Part shown: positions 37,079 through 46,037 of the stretch, piece by piece
Numbering within the stretch: the stretch's first letter is position 1
Layout of the letters: each line of letters begins with the position of its first letter
Source of the DNA: Leucobacter chromiiresistens
GTDB lineage: Bacteria; Actinomycetota; Actinomycetes; Actinomycetales; Microbacteriaceae
DNA: 64,000 bases
Direction: 5' to 3'
NCBI RefSeq assembly: GCF_900102345.1
Contig: NZ_FNKB01000001.1
Span: 372,001 to 436,000, forward strand
Translations under genes and position numbers: made by a program
The notes under the pieces: model-generated
The model's input: only the letters and a program-made list of their open reading frames with translations
Database searches by the model: none
What the model was told of the DNA's origin: nothing

Positions 37079-39220
37079 TCACAGCATGCAGCTGACGCAC
37101 TCCGACATGTCGGTGCCCTCGAGTGCGAGCTGACGCAGGCGGATGTAGTAGATCGTCTTGATGCCCTTGCGCCATGCGTAGATCTGCGCCTTGTTGATGT
37201 CGCGCGTCGTCGCGGTGTCCTTGAAGAACAGGGTGAGCGACAGGCCCTGGTCGACGTGCTGCGTGGCCGCGGCGTAGGTGTCGATGATCTTCTCGGGGCC
37301 GATCTCGTAGGCGTCGGTGTAGTACTCGAGGTTCTCGTTCGTCATGAACGGCGCCGGGTAGTACACGCGGCCCAGCTTGCCCTCCTTGCGGATCTCGATC
37401 TTCGACGCGATCGGGTGGATCGAGCTCGTCGAGTTGTTGATGTACGAGATCGAGCCGGTCGGGGGCACGGCCTGCAGGTTCTGGTTGTAGATGCCGTGCT
37501 CCATGACGCTCGCCTTGAGCTCGCGCCAGTCGGCCTGGTTCGGGATCGCGATTCCGGCCTGCGCGAAGAGCTCGGCGACCCGCGGCGTGGCCGGCGCCCA
37601 CTCCTGCTCGGTGTACTTGTCGAAGAACTCGCCCGTTGCGTACTGCGAGTCCTCGAAGCCGCCGAACACGGTCTGGCGCTCGATCGCGATGCGGTTGGAG
37701 GCCTGCAGGGCGTGGAACAGCACCGTGTAGAAGTAGATGTTCGTGAAGTCGATGCCCTCTTCGGAGCCGTAGTGCACGTGCTCGCGGGCCAGGTAGCCGT
37801 GGAGGTTCATCTGGCCGAGGCCGATGGCGTGCGACTGGTCGTTGCCGTCCTCGATCGACCGCACCGACGAGATGTGGCTCTGGTCGCTGACGGAGGTGAG
37901 GGCGCGGATCGCGAGCTCGACGGTGCCGCCGAGGTTGCCGCCGTCCATCGCGGCCGCGATGTTCATGGAGCCGAGGTTGCACGAGATGTCCTTGCCGATC
38001 TCGGCGTAGCTCAGGTCCTCGTTGTACGTGGTCGGGGTGTTGACCTGGAGGATCTCGGAGCACAGGTTCGACATGTTGATGCGGCCCTTAATCGGGTTCG
38101 CCCGGTTCACCGTGTCTTCGAACACGATGTAGGGGTAGCCCGACTCGAACTGCAGCTCGGCGATGGTCTGGAAGAAGTGGCGCGCGTTGATCTTCGTCTT
38201 CTTGATGCGCGCGTCGTCGACCATCTCGGCGTACTTCTCGGAGATCGAGATGTCGCCGAAGGGCACCCCGTAGACGCGCTCGACGTCGTACGGCGAGAAG
38301 AGGTACATGTCCTCGCCCTTCTTGGCGAGTTCGAACGTGATGTCGGGGATCACGACGCCGAGCGACAGCGTCTTGATGCGGATCTTCTCGTCCGCGTTCT
38401 CGCGCTTGGTGTCGAGGAAGCGCATGATGTCGGGGTGGTGCGCCGACAGGTAGACGGCGCCGGCGCCCTGTCGCGCGCCGAGCTGGTTCGCGTAGCTGAA
38501 GCTGTCTTCGAGCAGCTTCATCACGGGGATGATGCCCGACGACTGGTTCTCGATCTTCTTGATCGGGGCCGCGGTCTCGCGGATGTTCGACAGCAGCAGG
38601 GCGACGCCGCCGCCGCGCTTCGAGAGCTGCAGCGACGAGTTGATGCCGCGCGAGATCGACTCCATATTGTCTTCGATGCGCAGCAGGAAGCAGGAGACGA
38701 GTTCGCCGCGCTGCGCCTTGCCGAGGTTCAGGAAGGTGGGGGTCGCCGGCTGGAATCGGCCCGACACGATCTCGCGCACGAGGCCGCGGGCGAGTTCGCG
38801 GTCGCCCTCGGCGAGGCCGAGGGCCGACATGACGACGCGATCCTCGAAGCGCTCGAGGTAGCGCTTGCCGTCGAACGTCTTGAGGGCGTACGAGGTGAAG
38901 AACTTGAAGGCGCCGAGGAACGTCGGGAAGCGGAACTTCATCGCGTACGCCTCGTTGGTGAGCTCTTCGATGAAGGGCACGCCGTACTGCTCGATGAGCT
39001 CGCGCTCGTAGTAGTCGTTGTCGATGAGGTACCGCATGCGCTCTTCGAAGTTGTGGAAGAACACCATGTTCTGGTTGACGTGCTGCAGGAAGTACTGGCG
39101 CGCCGCCTCGCGATCGCGGTCGAACTGGATGTTCCCGTCGGCGTCGTAGAGATTGAGCATCGCGTTCAGCGCGTGGTAGTCCATCTCGCTGATCTTCGAC
39201 GATTCGAGTCCGGGCTCCAT
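37079..39220 (-). CDS. nrdE: Ribonucleoside-diphosphate reductase subunit alpha, class Ib
   Basis: 713 residues from ATG 39220, which overlaps the nrdI stop as TGATG; a longer TTG start at 39262 inside nrdI is less likely. It reduces NDPs to dNDPs. Visible active-site parts are [22 protein letters not shown] with the first catalytic Cys, the NLCSEI region with the thiyl-radical Cys, and the C-terminal CVSCML pair that NrdH re-reduces. No N-terminal ATP-cone is present, as expected for class Ib, so overall activity is not controlled by dATP in the class Ia manner. Confidence 0.97.
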   Translation of the reverse strand: MEPGLESSKISEMDYHALNAMLNLYDADGNIQFDRDREAARQYFLQHVNQNMVFFHNFEERMRYLIDNDYYERELIEQYGVPFIEELTNEAYAMKFRFPTFLGAFKFFTSYALKTFDGKRYLERFEDRVVMSALGLAEGDRELARGLVREIVSGRFQPATPTFLNLGKAQRGELVSCFLLRIEDNMESISRGINSSLQLSKRGGGVALLLSNIRETAAPIKKIENQSSGIIPVMKLLEDSFSYANQLGARQGAGAVYLSAHHPDIMRFLDTKRENADEKIRIKTLSLGVVIPDITFELAKKGEDMYLFSPYDVERVYGVPFGDISISEKYAEMVDDARIKKTKINARHFFQTIAELQFESGYPYIVFEDTVNRANPIKGRINMSNLCSEILQVNTPTTYNEDLSYAEIGKDISCNLGSMNIAAAMDGGNLGGTVELAIRALTSVSDQSHISSVRSIEDGNDQSHAIGLGQMNLHGYLAREHVHYGSEEGIDFTNIYFYTVLFHALQASNRIAIERQTVFGGFEDSQYATGEFFDKYTEQEWAPATPRVAELFAQAGIAIPNQADWRELKASVMEHGIYNQNLQAVPPTGSISYINNSTSSIHPIASKIEIRKEGKLGRVYYPAPFMTNENLEYYTDAYEIGPEKIIDTYAAATQHVDQGLSLTLFFKDTATTRDINKAQIYAWRKGIKTIYYIRLRQLALEGTDMSECVSCML

Positions 39221-39648
39221 CACTGCGCTCGAGGTGTCGGCGGCTGTTGCTGTCGGGACCAAAACTGTTCCAATCCATCTTGGACGGCGGTGACGTCGTC
39301 CGGTGTTCCAAAGAGTTCAAATCGGTAGAGGAAGGGCACTCGGCACTTCCTGGCGATGATGTCGCCGGCGATCGCGTAGGCCTCACCGAAGTTGGTGTTG
39401 CCCGCGGCGATCACCCCGCGCAGGTGCATGCGGTTCTCCTCGTCGTTGAGGAACTTGATGACCTGTTTCGGCACGGCCCGCGTCTCGGGGCCTCCCCCGT
39501 AGGTGGGCAGCAGCAGCACGTACGGCTCGGTGACCCGGAGCGGCTCGTCGCCGGTCCGGATCGGGATCCGCTCGGCCGGCCGGCCGAGCTTCTCGACGAA
39601 TCGGTGCGTGTTGCCGGAGACGCTGGAGAAGTAGACGAGATCCGCCAT
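39220..39648 (-). CDS. nrdI: NrdI flavoprotein, class Ib RNR activase
   Basis: 142 residues, flavodoxin-like. The FMN phosphate loop is [14 protein letters not shown] (8-21) and the second FMN segment is [32 protein letters not shown] follows as in NrdI. It delivers superoxide or peroxide to NrdF to assemble the Mn(III)2-tyrosyl cofactor. ATG 39648 has GAGGAGAG ahead. It is coupled to nrdE by a TGATG overlap and is separated from nrdH by 115 bp carrying a hairpin. The last about 10 residues ([11 protein letters not shown]) are disordered. Confidence 0.95.
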   Translation of the reverse strand: MADLVYFSSVSGNTHRFVEKLGRPAERIPIRTGDEPLRVTEPYVLLLPTYGGGPETRAVPKQVIKFLNDEENRMHLRGVIAAGNTNFGEAYAIAGDIIARKCRVPFLYRFELFGTPDDVTAVQDGLEQFWSRQQQPPTPRAQ

Positions 39649-39722
39649 ACTCTCCTCTTCCTCTCAGCCCGCTCGTTCGCCGCTCCACCGGCGGGGCCCG
39701 CCGGAGCCCCGGGGTACTGCGC

Positions 39723-39751
39723 GGGGCGGGAACCGCATGTGCTCCCGCCCC
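39723..39751 (-). repeat. Hairpin between nrdH and nrdI
   Basis: GGGGCGGGA (39723-39731) and TCCCGCCCC (39743-39751) form perfect 9-bp arms around an 11-nt loop, 12 bp after the nrdH stop. It may act as a partial terminator or mRNA end, letting nrdH accumulate above nrdIEF. Confidence 0.65.
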
Positions 39752-39763
39752 GTCACCGCACTG

Positions 39764-39997
39764 CTACGCGAGACGACCCGCGAGCTCCGAGATCTTGTCG
39801 GGGCGGAAGCCCGACCAGTGCTCGTCGTCGGTCACCACCACGGGAGCCTGCAGGTAGCCGAGCTCCTTCACCGCTTCGAGCGCCGTCTCGTCCTGCGAGA
39901 GGTCGAGCACGTCGTACTCGATGCCCTTGCTGTCGAGCGCCCGGTAGGTCGCGGTGCACTGCACGCACGACGGCTTGGTGTATACGGTGATCGCCAT
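39764..39997 (-). CDS. nrdH: NrdH glutaredoxin-like protein
   Basis: 77 residues; thioredoxin fold with redox site CVQC (11-14), the NrdH-type form. It reduces the C-terminal cysteine pair of NrdE, itself being reduced by thioredoxin reductase. The end SGFRPDKISELA is the characteristic NrdH C-terminal motif. ATG 39997 is preceded by GAAGGG at 7-12 bp. First gene of nrdHIEF; two NrdR-like boxes lie 39-86 bp upstream. Confidence 0.96.
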   Translation of the reverse strand: MAITVYTKPSCVQCTATYRALDSKGIEYDVLDLSQDETALEAVKELGYLQAPVVVTDDEHWSGFRPDKISELAGRLA

Positions 39998-40035
39998 TTC
40001 ACGCCCTTCGATAAAACTGTGCCGCCTCGTCCGAG

Positions 40036-40083
40036 GCACTACATCTAGTGAACCACACCGGGACCGACCACAACATGCAGTAG
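40036..40083 (-). promoter_or_regulatory. Tandem NrdR boxes upstream of nrdH
   Basis: Box 1 at 40036-40051 (CACTACATCTAGTG core, perfect 5-bp outer arms) and box 2 at 40068-40083 (CCACAACATGCAGTAG) both fit the NrdR pattern ACAC(A/T)ATATAT(A/T)GTGT loosely. Centres are 32 bp apart, three helix turns, the usual NrdR spacing. NrdR would repress RNR genes when dATP is high. A third, weaker half-match lies at 40084-40099. nrdR is not in the window. Confidence 0.7.
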
Positions 40084-40245
40084 TTACACCAATGTAGTTT
40101 TGCACCGACTTTTCCCGCATCCGGGGGCCGGACTGGGGAGAACTTTCGGCGCGTTCCCGCACTTCTCGCCCACTTATCCACAACGCCGCAGGGCGCGAAA
40201 AATTCCTCCCTCCACACCCTGCTCGGCGTGTCGGGGGAGGGCGTC

Positions 40246-40671
40246 TCACGTGAGCGAAACCGGCCACAGCAGCTCCCTCCCGTCGGCCGCGAACCAGCGC
40301 AGCACGAGCAGCGAATCGGGCGCCTCGGCGGCCGCCTCCGCCCGCGTGCCGCGCACCGCCACGCGCAGGCGCTCGCCCGGCAGCACCGTACGCGGCAGCG
40401 ACAGCCCGAGGAGGCCGTCGCCCGCCAACGAGAACCGCACCGCGTGCAGTGCGAAGGCACCCGTGTTCTCCACCTCGATGACCCCGCTGCCCGAACGCTG
40501 CGCGATGCGCCACGGCACCACGATCGCGCCACCGGCATCGCGGTCGCGGGCGTCGCCGGCGGTGCCCGCGCCGCGCCCACCGGCGTCGCGCGGGGCGCGG
40601 CCGACCGGAGCGACAGGAGCTCCGGAGCGCGACCGCGGTTGCAGCCGCGCTGAGAGGCGGAACGGGATCAT
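40246..40671 (-). CDS. Small protein of unknown function with a beta-sandwich-like C-terminus
   Basis: 141 residues from ATG 40671 (ATG 40704 is possible). The first about 55 residues are Arg/Ala/Gly/Pro-rich. The rest, from IVVPWRIAQRSGSGVIEVENTGAFALHAVRFSLAG-like strands through TVLPGERLRVAVRG to SLLVLRWFAADGRELLWPV, looks like alternating beta strands of an Ig- or CARDB-like fold. No signal peptide, membrane segment or catalytic motif is visible. It follows the ribokinase gene by 39 bp in the same direction, so they may be co-transcribed. I do not recognise the family. Confidence 0.6.
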   Translation of the reverse strand: MIPFRLSARLQPRSRSGAPVAPVGRAPRDAGGRGAGTAGDARDRDAGGAIVVPWRIAQRSGSGVIEVENTGAFALHAVRFSLAGDGLLGLSLPRTVLPGERLRVAVRGTRAEAAAEAPDSLLVLRWFAADGRELLWPVSLT

Positions 40672-40710
40672 GCCTCGATCGTCGCGCCGACCGCCGACAT
40701 TCACGGACCG

Positions 40711-41652
40711 CTACGGCAGATACGCCTCCAGCGGCTGCAGCGCGGGCTGCGAGCGCTCGTCGGCGACCGCTGCCGCGCCCACGGCGCAGGCCGCGGCCAG
40801 CGCGTCGGCCTCGGCGACGCCCGAGATCAGCGCCGCCACGAGCGCGGCGCAGAACGCGTCGCCCGCGCCCACGGTGCTCACCACGGCGGCTGCGGGCGAC
40901 GCCGCGCGCGCCACCTCCGCGCCGCCCCGCAGCAGCTTCGCCCCCTCCGCACCGAGGCTGACCGCCACGAGCGGGCCGGCGCCCTCGCCGTGCCCGACTC
41001 CCGCACCCGCACCCGCACCGGCATCGGCACCCGCATCGACCGCACCCGCACCCGCACCCGCATCGACCGCACCCGCACCGGCCCCGTGCAGCGCGGGCAG
41101 CGCCGCGAACTCGGTCTCGTTCACGATCACGAGATCCGCCCGCTGCAGCACCGCCTCCGGCAGCTCCGCCGCGGGCGCCGCATTCACCGCGAAGAACCCC
41201 GTGCACGCACGCGCCGCGGCGGCGACGGCGGTCATCGGCACCTCGAGCTGCACGAGCACCGCCTCGCCCGGCGCGAACGCGTCGCCCGGCACCGTCACGG
41301 CCGCGTTCGCCCCCGGGCACACGCTGATCTGGTTCTCCCCCGACGCGTCGATGCCGATGAGCGCCACCCCCGTCGGCTCGTCGACCGTGCGCACCGCCGA
41401 CACGTCGACGCCCGCCGCGACGAGGGTGTCGCGGGCGAGCGCCCCATCGGCGTCGTCGCCGACCGCCCCGATCATGCGCGTCGCGACGCCCAGCGCCGCC
41501 GCCGCGGCCGCCTGATTCGCGCCCTTGCCCCCGGGAAGCCGGGAGAACGAGCCACCGCCGACCGTCTCCCCCGGCCGGGGCAGGGCGGCCGTGCGGGCGA
41601 TGAGGTCGAGGTTGATGCTGCCGACGACGGCGAGACGGGGAGAACGCGTCAC
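40711..41652 (-). CDS. rbsK: Ribokinase-like PfkB-family sugar kinase with a Gly/Ala/Asp insertion
   Basis: 313 residues from GTG 41652 with GGAAGG upstream. GSINLDLIARTAALPRPGETV and FSRLPGGKGANQAAAAA (about 35-50) form the substrate site; NETEF and the late STVGAGDAFCAAL hold the anion hole and catalytic Asp. Between NETEFAALPALHG and LVAVSLGAEGAKLL lies a 37-residue run of AGAGAVDAGA-type repeats (about 194-230), absent from usual ribokinases; the DNA there is a CGCACC hexamer-like repeat. The insert falls in a surface loop before the ATP-binding strand, so activity may survive. It would phosphorylate ribose or another free sugar. Confidence 0.85.
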   Translation of the reverse strand: MTRSPRLAVVGSINLDLIARTAALPRPGETVGGGSFSRLPGGKGANQAAAAAALGVATRMIGAVGDDADGALARDTLVAAGVDVSAVRTVDEPTGVALIGIDASGENQISVCPGANAAVTVPGDAFAPGEAVLVQLEVPMTAVAAAARACTGFFAVNAAPAAELPEAVLQRADLVIVNETEFAALPALHGAGAGAVDAGAGAGAVDAGADAGAGAGAGVGHGEGAGPLVAVSLGAEGAKLLRGGAEVARAASPAAAVVSTVGAGDAFCAALVAALISGVAEADALAAACAVGAAAVADERSQPALQPLEAYLP

Positions 41653-41698
41653 TGCGGGCCTTCCTGGAGCGGGCGGACTGCGGGCGATCCGGATCGGA

Positions 41699-42157
41699 TC
41701 ACACGTGATGATACGAGCGGTTCGCCGATATCTCCTGCGAACGGTACAGCTGCTCGACGAGCACGAGACGCACGAGCTGGTGCGGGAAGACGAGCCGCGA
41801 GAGGCTCCACACGAAATCGGCGCGCGCCCGCACCCGGTCGTCCACGCCGTACGCCCCGCCGATGATCACCGTCACCGACCGGCCCCCGTCGAACGCCCGC
41901 TGCAGCGTGCGCGCCAACTCGGGCGAATCGACGCCCCGCCCGCGCTCGTCGAGCAGCACGACGAAGGCGTCGCGATCCAGCTTCGCGAGCAGCCGATCCG
42001 ACTCCTCGGCGCGCGCCGCCTCCCCCTCGCGCGAGGAGTGCGGCAGCAGCTGCCACGCCGTGTCGAAGGGCTTGCGCAGGCGCTTCTCGTACCGGCCGAT
42101 GCCCTCCGAGACCCAGCTCTCGTGCTTCTTGCCGACGGCGAGCACCCGGACGCTCAC
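41699..42157 (-). CDS. rlmH: 23S rRNA (pseudouridine-1915 N3)-methyltransferase RlmH
   Basis: 152 residues from GTG 42157, which overlaps the aminotransferase stop (GTGA). SPOUT-fold methyltransferase; the SAM-binding knot is seen as VVLLDERGRGVDSPELA, VTVIIGGAYGVDD and the C-terminal LSRLVFPHQLVRLVLVEQLYR with YRSQEISANRSYHH, which is nearly invariant in RlmH. It modifies Psi1915 in helix 69 of assembled 70S ribosomes. Coupling to an aminotransferase has no evident functional reason. Confidence 0.96.
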   Translation of the reverse strand: MSVRVLAVGKKHESWVSEGIGRYEKRLRKPFDTAWQLLPHSSREGEAARAEESDRLLAKLDRDAFVVLLDERGRGVDSPELARTLQRAFDGGRSVTVIIGGAYGVDDRVRARADFVWSLSRLVFPHQLVRLVLVEQLYRSQEISANRSYHHV

Positions 42158-43377
42158 GCCCGCCTCGTCTCGAGATACTCCGCGATGCGCCCGATGGCCT
42201 CGGTGAGCACGGGCACCGACGGCAGGGTGACGAACCGCAGATGATCGGGCGTCGGCAGGTTGAAGCCGCGGCCGTTGGTGACGAGCACGTGCGTGGCGCG
42301 CAGCACATCGATGACGAACCGCTGATCGTCGACGATCGGGTACACCTCGGGGTCGAGCCGCGGGAAGAGATACATCGCCCCGCCCGGCAGCTCGCAGCCG
42401 ACCCCCGGAATCTCGGTGAGCAGCCGGTGCGCCGCGTCCCGCTGCTCGCGCAGCCGCCCGCCCGGGGCGCACAGCTCGGCGATGCCCGACCAGTTCGACG
42501 CCGGCGACAGGGCGACGGGGATCGCGTGCTGCGCCGGCACGTTCGCGCACATGCGCATGTTCGCGAGCAGCTGCAACCCCTCCAAGAAGTCGCGGCCCCG
42601 GGCCCGGTCGCCCGAGATCGCGAGCCACCCCGCCCGGTAGCCCGCGACGCGCTGCGCCTTCGACAGGCCGCTGAAGGTGAGGCAGAGGGTGTCGCGCACG
42701 TGCAGCGCCGCATGCTCGTGCCGGGCGCCGTCGTACAGGATGCGCTCGTAGATCTCGTCGGCCATGAGCACGAGGCCGTGCCGCTCGGCGAGCGCGGCGA
42801 ACCCGCGCACCAGCTCCGCCGAGTACACGGCCCCCGTCGGATTGTTGGGGTTGATGAGCACGATGCCCTTCGTGGCGGGCGTCACCAGGCGCTCGATCGC
42901 GTCGAGATCGGGCATCCATCCGTTCGCCTCGTCGCACGGGTAGTGCACGGCGAGGCCGCCCGAGAGGGTGACCTGCGCCGTCCAGAGCGGGTAGTCGGGG
43001 GACGGCACGAGCACCTCGTCGCCCTCGTCGACGAGCGCCTGCACCACCAGCGAGATCATCTCGCTCACGCCGTTGCCGATGAAGACGTCGTCAGGGGTGA
43101 CGCCCGCGACCCCCTCCTCCGTGTAGTAGCGCGCGACCGCCTCGCGGGCGGGGAGGATGCCGCGCGAATCGCTGTACCCCTGCGCCTCGGCGAGCGCCTC
43201 CTGCAGCCGCTCCACGATCTCGGGCGGCGCCTCGAACCCGAACGGCGCCGGGTTGCCGATGTTCAGCTTGAGGATCCGATGGCCCTCGCGCTCGAGGCGC
43301 TCGGCCTCCTGCAGGATCGGGCCGCGCACGTCGTAGCGCACCCCCGCGAGCTTCCGTGACTGGGTAATAGTGCGCAC
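42154..43377 (-). CDS. PLP-dependent class I/II aminotransferase (AlaA-like)
   Basis: 407 residues from GTG 43377, which has AGGA 8 bp upstream; GTG 43383 is a close alternative. The fold-type I pattern is clear: NIGNPAPFGFEAP, QGYSDSRGILPAREA, INPNNPTGAVYS, DEIYERILYD, and PLP lysine in SGLSKAQRVAGYRAGW (Lys about 240). The last motif and the N-terminal RYDVRGPILQEAERLE match AlaA/AvtA-type alanine and valine-pyruvate transaminases rather than AspC. It would make alanine from pyruvate and glutamate. A 68-bp palindrome lies 124 bp upstream. Confidence 0.9.
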   Translation of the reverse strand: MRTITQSRKLAGVRYDVRGPILQEAERLEREGHRILKLNIGNPAPFGFEAPPEIVERLQEALAEAQGYSDSRGILPAREAVARYYTEEGVAGVTPDDVFIGNGVSEMISLVVQALVDEGDEVLVPSPDYPLWTAQVTLSGGLAVHYPCDEANGWMPDLDAIERLVTPATKGIVLINPNNPTGAVYSAELVRGFAALAERHGLVLMADEIYERILYDGARHEHAALHVRDTLCLTFSGLSKAQRVAGYRAGWLAISGDRARGRDFLEGLQLLANMRMCANVPAQHAIPVALSPASNWSGIAELCAPGGRLREQRDAAHRLLTEIPGVGCELPGGAMYLFPRLDPEVYPIVDDQRFVIDVLRATHVLVTNGRGFNLPTPDHLRFVTLPSVPVLTEAIGRIAEYLETRRA

Positions 43378-43500
43378 GGTCACGATCCTACGTCGCGCGG
43401 CCGCTCGGCCGCCGCCCCCGTTCCGCTGCGGCCGCGCCGCCGCCCGCCTCTCCTGCGGCCGCGCCGCCGCCTCTCCTCTCTTCTCCTCTCCCCTTTCGAG

Positions 43501-43568
43501 AGCGGGGTCACTTGCGGAGGGTGTTGCAGCGGTTGCGCACACCGACACACTCCGAAAGTGACCCCGCT
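43501..43568. repeat. 68-bp palindromic element, copy A
   Basis: 24-bp arms (43501-43524, 43545-43568; outer part AGCGGGGTCACTT/AAGTGACCCCGCT) with two mismatches and a 20-nt loop. It sits in the 314-bp gap between the APC permease stop and the aminotransferase start. It is flanked by a pyrimidine-rich tract upstream (about 43430-43497) and a GGAGCGGC-repeat tract downstream (about 43577-43670) that could extend the stem. No gene is visible in this gap. Confidence 0.9.
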
Positions 43569-43691
43569 CACGGATTCGGAGCGGCGGCGCGGCGGAGCGG
43601 CGGAGCGGCGGAGCAGCGGAGCGGCGGAGCAGCGGAGCGGCGGAGCAGCGGGGCGGCGGAGCAGTGGAGCGGCCGCGGGGCCGGATCGCGG

Positions 43692-45083
43692 TCAGCGCTC
43701 CGAGAGCACCGGAACGGGGCGCCGGAAGCCGCCCGTCGCGACCGCGAGCATCACGACGCCGAGCGCGAGCCACACGCCGCCCACCGCGTACGCCTCGGGG
43801 TGCAGCTGCGAGAACAGGTACAGGTCGACGGCGAAGCCCGCGATGGGGACGAGGCTCAGCAGCGCCCGCGCCGCGACCGGGCGCGACCGCTCGGCGCGCC
43901 GCCAGATCCACACGAGGAACGCGATGTTCACGAGCGCGAACGCCAGGAACGCGCCGAAGTTGATGTACGCGGTCGCCGTGCCGATGTCGAGCAGCATGCC
44001 GAACATGCCGATCGCGCCGATCAGCAGGATGTTGAGCCACGGCACCCGGAACGCGTTGCTGAGCCGCCCGAACACCGCCCGCGGCAGCACGCCGTCGCGC
44101 CCCATCACGAAGAGCAGCCGGCTCGACGTCGCCTGGATCGCGAGGCCCGACCCGAAGCCGGCGATCACGCTCACGAGATTGTTGATGTTCGTGAACGCGG
44201 CGCCGCCGGCGAAGATGGAGATCGTGTACCCGGCCGTGTCGGGATCGTCGAAGGCCCCTCCGGGGTGCACGAGCTGCATGAGCAGTGAGACGCCGACGAA
44301 GATGCATCCGCCGATGAGCACCGCCAGCACGATCCCCCGCGGAATGTCGCGCTTCGGCTCCTTCGTCTCCTCGCTGAGCGTGCTGATCGCATCGAACCCG
44401 AGGAACGAGTACGCCGCGACCGCCGCGGCGGAGCTGACGGCGACCACGCTTGTCTCCTCGTTCCAGAGCGCACTCGAGACGGGCGCGCCGCCCTCGCGGC
44501 CGAGGAACAGGAGCAGCACGACCACGAGCGCCGCGACCGAGGCCATCGCGGCGACGGTGAGCACGATGTTGACGCGATCCGCCAGCGCGATGCCCAGCAG
44601 GTTGATCGCGGTCGTCGCGCCCACGTTGACGACCAGCCACACCCACAGCGGAATGCCCGGGAACTGCGCGTGCAGGTACGTCGATTGGATCAGCCACGCC
44701 ACCATGGGCAGGAAGAGGTAGTCGAGCAGGATCACCCACCCGGCGAAGAACCCCGCGACGCGCCCCAGCGTCTTGCCGACGTAGGTGTAGGCGGATCCGG
44801 CGTTCGGGTACGCCCGAGCGAGCACCGCGTAGGCGATCGCCGTGAGGAGCATCGCCGCGGTGGCGATGAGGTACGCCGTCGGGGCGGCGCCGCGGCTCGC
44901 CCCCGATACGACTCCGAACGTCGAGGTGACGATGCCCGGCGCCATGTAGGCGAGCCCGAAGAAGACCACCCCGAGCAGCCCGAGTCGCGGCAGCAGCTTC
45001 GTCGGCTGCAGGCCCTGCAGGCCCTGCACGCCCTGCGCGCCCTGCGCGGCCTGCGCGCCCTGCGCGGAGGTCGGCGCGCTCAC
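43692..45083 (-). CDS. APC-family amino acid permease
   Basis: 463 residues from GTG 45083, coupled to the nitrilase stop by GTGA. Twelve helices; helix 1 has GLAYMAPGIVTSTFGVV, and SFLGFDAISTLSEETKEPKRDIPRGI is the APC/YfnA signature around helix 6-7. The first 26 residues contain AQG/LQG tripeptide repeats from a 9-bp DNA repeat and are likely disordered. The family takes up amino acids or amines by proton symport. Its pairing with a nitrilase and TetR suggests import of an amide or amine substrate. Confidence 0.9.
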   Translation of the reverse strand: MSAPTSAQGAQAAQGAQGVQGLQGLQPTKLLPRLGLLGVVFFGLAYMAPGIVTSTFGVVSGASRGAAPTAYLIATAAMLLTAIAYAVLARAYPNAGSAYTYVGKTLGRVAGFFAGWVILLDYLFLPMVAWLIQSTYLHAQFPGIPLWVWLVVNVGATTAINLLGIALADRVNIVLTVAAMASVAALVVVLLLFLGREGGAPVSSALWNEETSVVAVSSAAAVAAYSFLGFDAISTLSEETKEPKRDIPRGIVLAVLIGGCIFVGVSLLMQLVHPGGAFDDPDTAGYTISIFAGGAAFTNINNLVSVIAGFGSGLAIQATSSRLLFVMGRDGVLPRAVFGRLSNAFRVPWLNILLIGAIGMFGMLLDIGTATAYINFGAFLAFALVNIAFLVWIWRRAERSRPVAARALLSLVPIAGFAVDLYLFSQLHPEAYAVGGVWLALGVVMLAVATGGFRRPVPVLSER

Positions 45084-45937
45084 TCGCCCGCCTCCGCTCC
45101 GCGCGGCGCCCACGTCTCGGGCGAGATGCGCCCGGCGTACAGCGGCAGCTCGATCGGCGCGTCGTCGGGGCGGAGCTGCGCCCACGGCCGCGACACCCCC
45201 GCCGTGCCGAACCGGCGCACCGCGCTCACCTGGTCGAAGTCGACGACGCTCGTGAGGATCTGCTGCTCCGCGGTCGACGACTGCATGCGGATCGCGCCGT
45301 CGGGATCCACGACGAGCGACCGGCCGCGGCCGGTCGGTGCGGCGGCGTTCACCGATGCGATCCATACCTGGTTCATGATGGCGTTGCCGCGCACGATGGC
45401 GAGCTCCTGCTCGCGGTCGCTCGTGTTCGTCTGCACGAGGTTCAGGATCAGATCGGCGCCCGCCCACGCGAGGTGGCGGGCGTGCTCGGGGAACCAGATG
45501 TCGTAGCAGATCGAGATGCCGATCCGCCCGTATCCGGGCAGGTCGAAGACGGTGAACTCGGCGCCGGGAGCGCAGGTCTCGGCCGGGCGCCACGGGAAGA
45601 TCTTGCGGTACGTCGCGCGCACCTCCCCGTCGGGGCCGAACACCAGCGCGGTGTTGTGCACGCGACCGGAGTCGCTGCGCTCGAAGAAGGTGCCCGGCAC
45701 CAGCCAGATGCCGAGTTCGGCGGCGAGCGCGGCGAGCCGGGCGAAGCGCTCGTCGTCGAGCGGGCGGGCGATGCTCTCGATATCCGGGGTGCCGACCGGG
45801 GTGTCGAGGTGCAGCTCGGGGTAGACCCAGAGACGCATCTGCGGGTGGGCGGCGGCGCTCGCGCGGAGGTGCTCTGCGAACGCGGAGAGTGTTGTGGCGT
45901 GGTGCTGCACCAGTGCAACACCGAGTGATCGGCTCAT
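45080..45937 (-). CDS. Carbon-nitrogen hydrolase (nitrilase superfamily)
   Basis: 285 residues. The Glu-Lys-Cys triad is visible as YPELHLD (Glu about 46), YRKIFPW (Lys about 114) and ISICYDIWFPEHARHLA (Cys about 148). The family hydrolyses nitriles, amides or carbamoyl compounds to acids and ammonia; the WFPEHAR context is seen in aliphatic amidase/nitrilase-like proteins. Start ATG 45937 follows GGGAAGG; ATG 45952 has no Shine-Dalgarno. Operon with the APC permease, divergent from a TetR gene. Confidence 0.88.
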   Translation of the reverse strand: MSRSLGVALVQHHATTLSAFAEHLRASAAAHPQMRLWVYPELHLDTPVGTPDIESIARPLDDERFARLAALAAELGIWLVPGTFFERSDSGRVHNTALVFGPDGEVRATYRKIFPWRPAETCAPGAEFTVFDLPGYGRIGISICYDIWFPEHARHLAWAGADLILNLVQTNTSDREQELAIVRGNAIMNQVWIASVNAAAPTGRGRSLVVDPDGAIRMQSSTAEQQILTSVVDFDQVSAVRRFGTAGVSRPWAQLRPDDAPIELPLYAGRISPETWAPRGAEAGE

Positions 45938-45947
45938 GGGCCTTCCC

Positions 45948-45963
45948 TTCATTGGTTAATGAA
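45948..45963 (-). promoter_or_regulatory. AT-rich inverted repeat, candidate TetR operator of the nitrilase operon
   Basis: TTCATT-GGTT-AATGAA, perfect 6-bp arms, in the AT-rich core (45945-45985) of the divergent gap between the nitrilase and TetR genes. A second imperfect repeat (GGTTA...TAACT) overlaps it. It lies at the nitrilase Shine-Dalgarno/upstream edge, where a repressor could block transcription. Inferred. Confidence 0.5.
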
Positions 45964-46037
45964 ACTTTAAATAACTATTGCTGGACGTGTCAACCGGGCT
46001 GCGCGCGGCGCCCCCTCCGCTCTGAAAGAATGAGCGC

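Noticed and set aside
39221..39262. Earlier TTG start of nrdE
   Set aside because: It would overlap nrdI by 43 bp without a Shine-Dalgarno; ATG 39220 is coupled to the nrdI stop.
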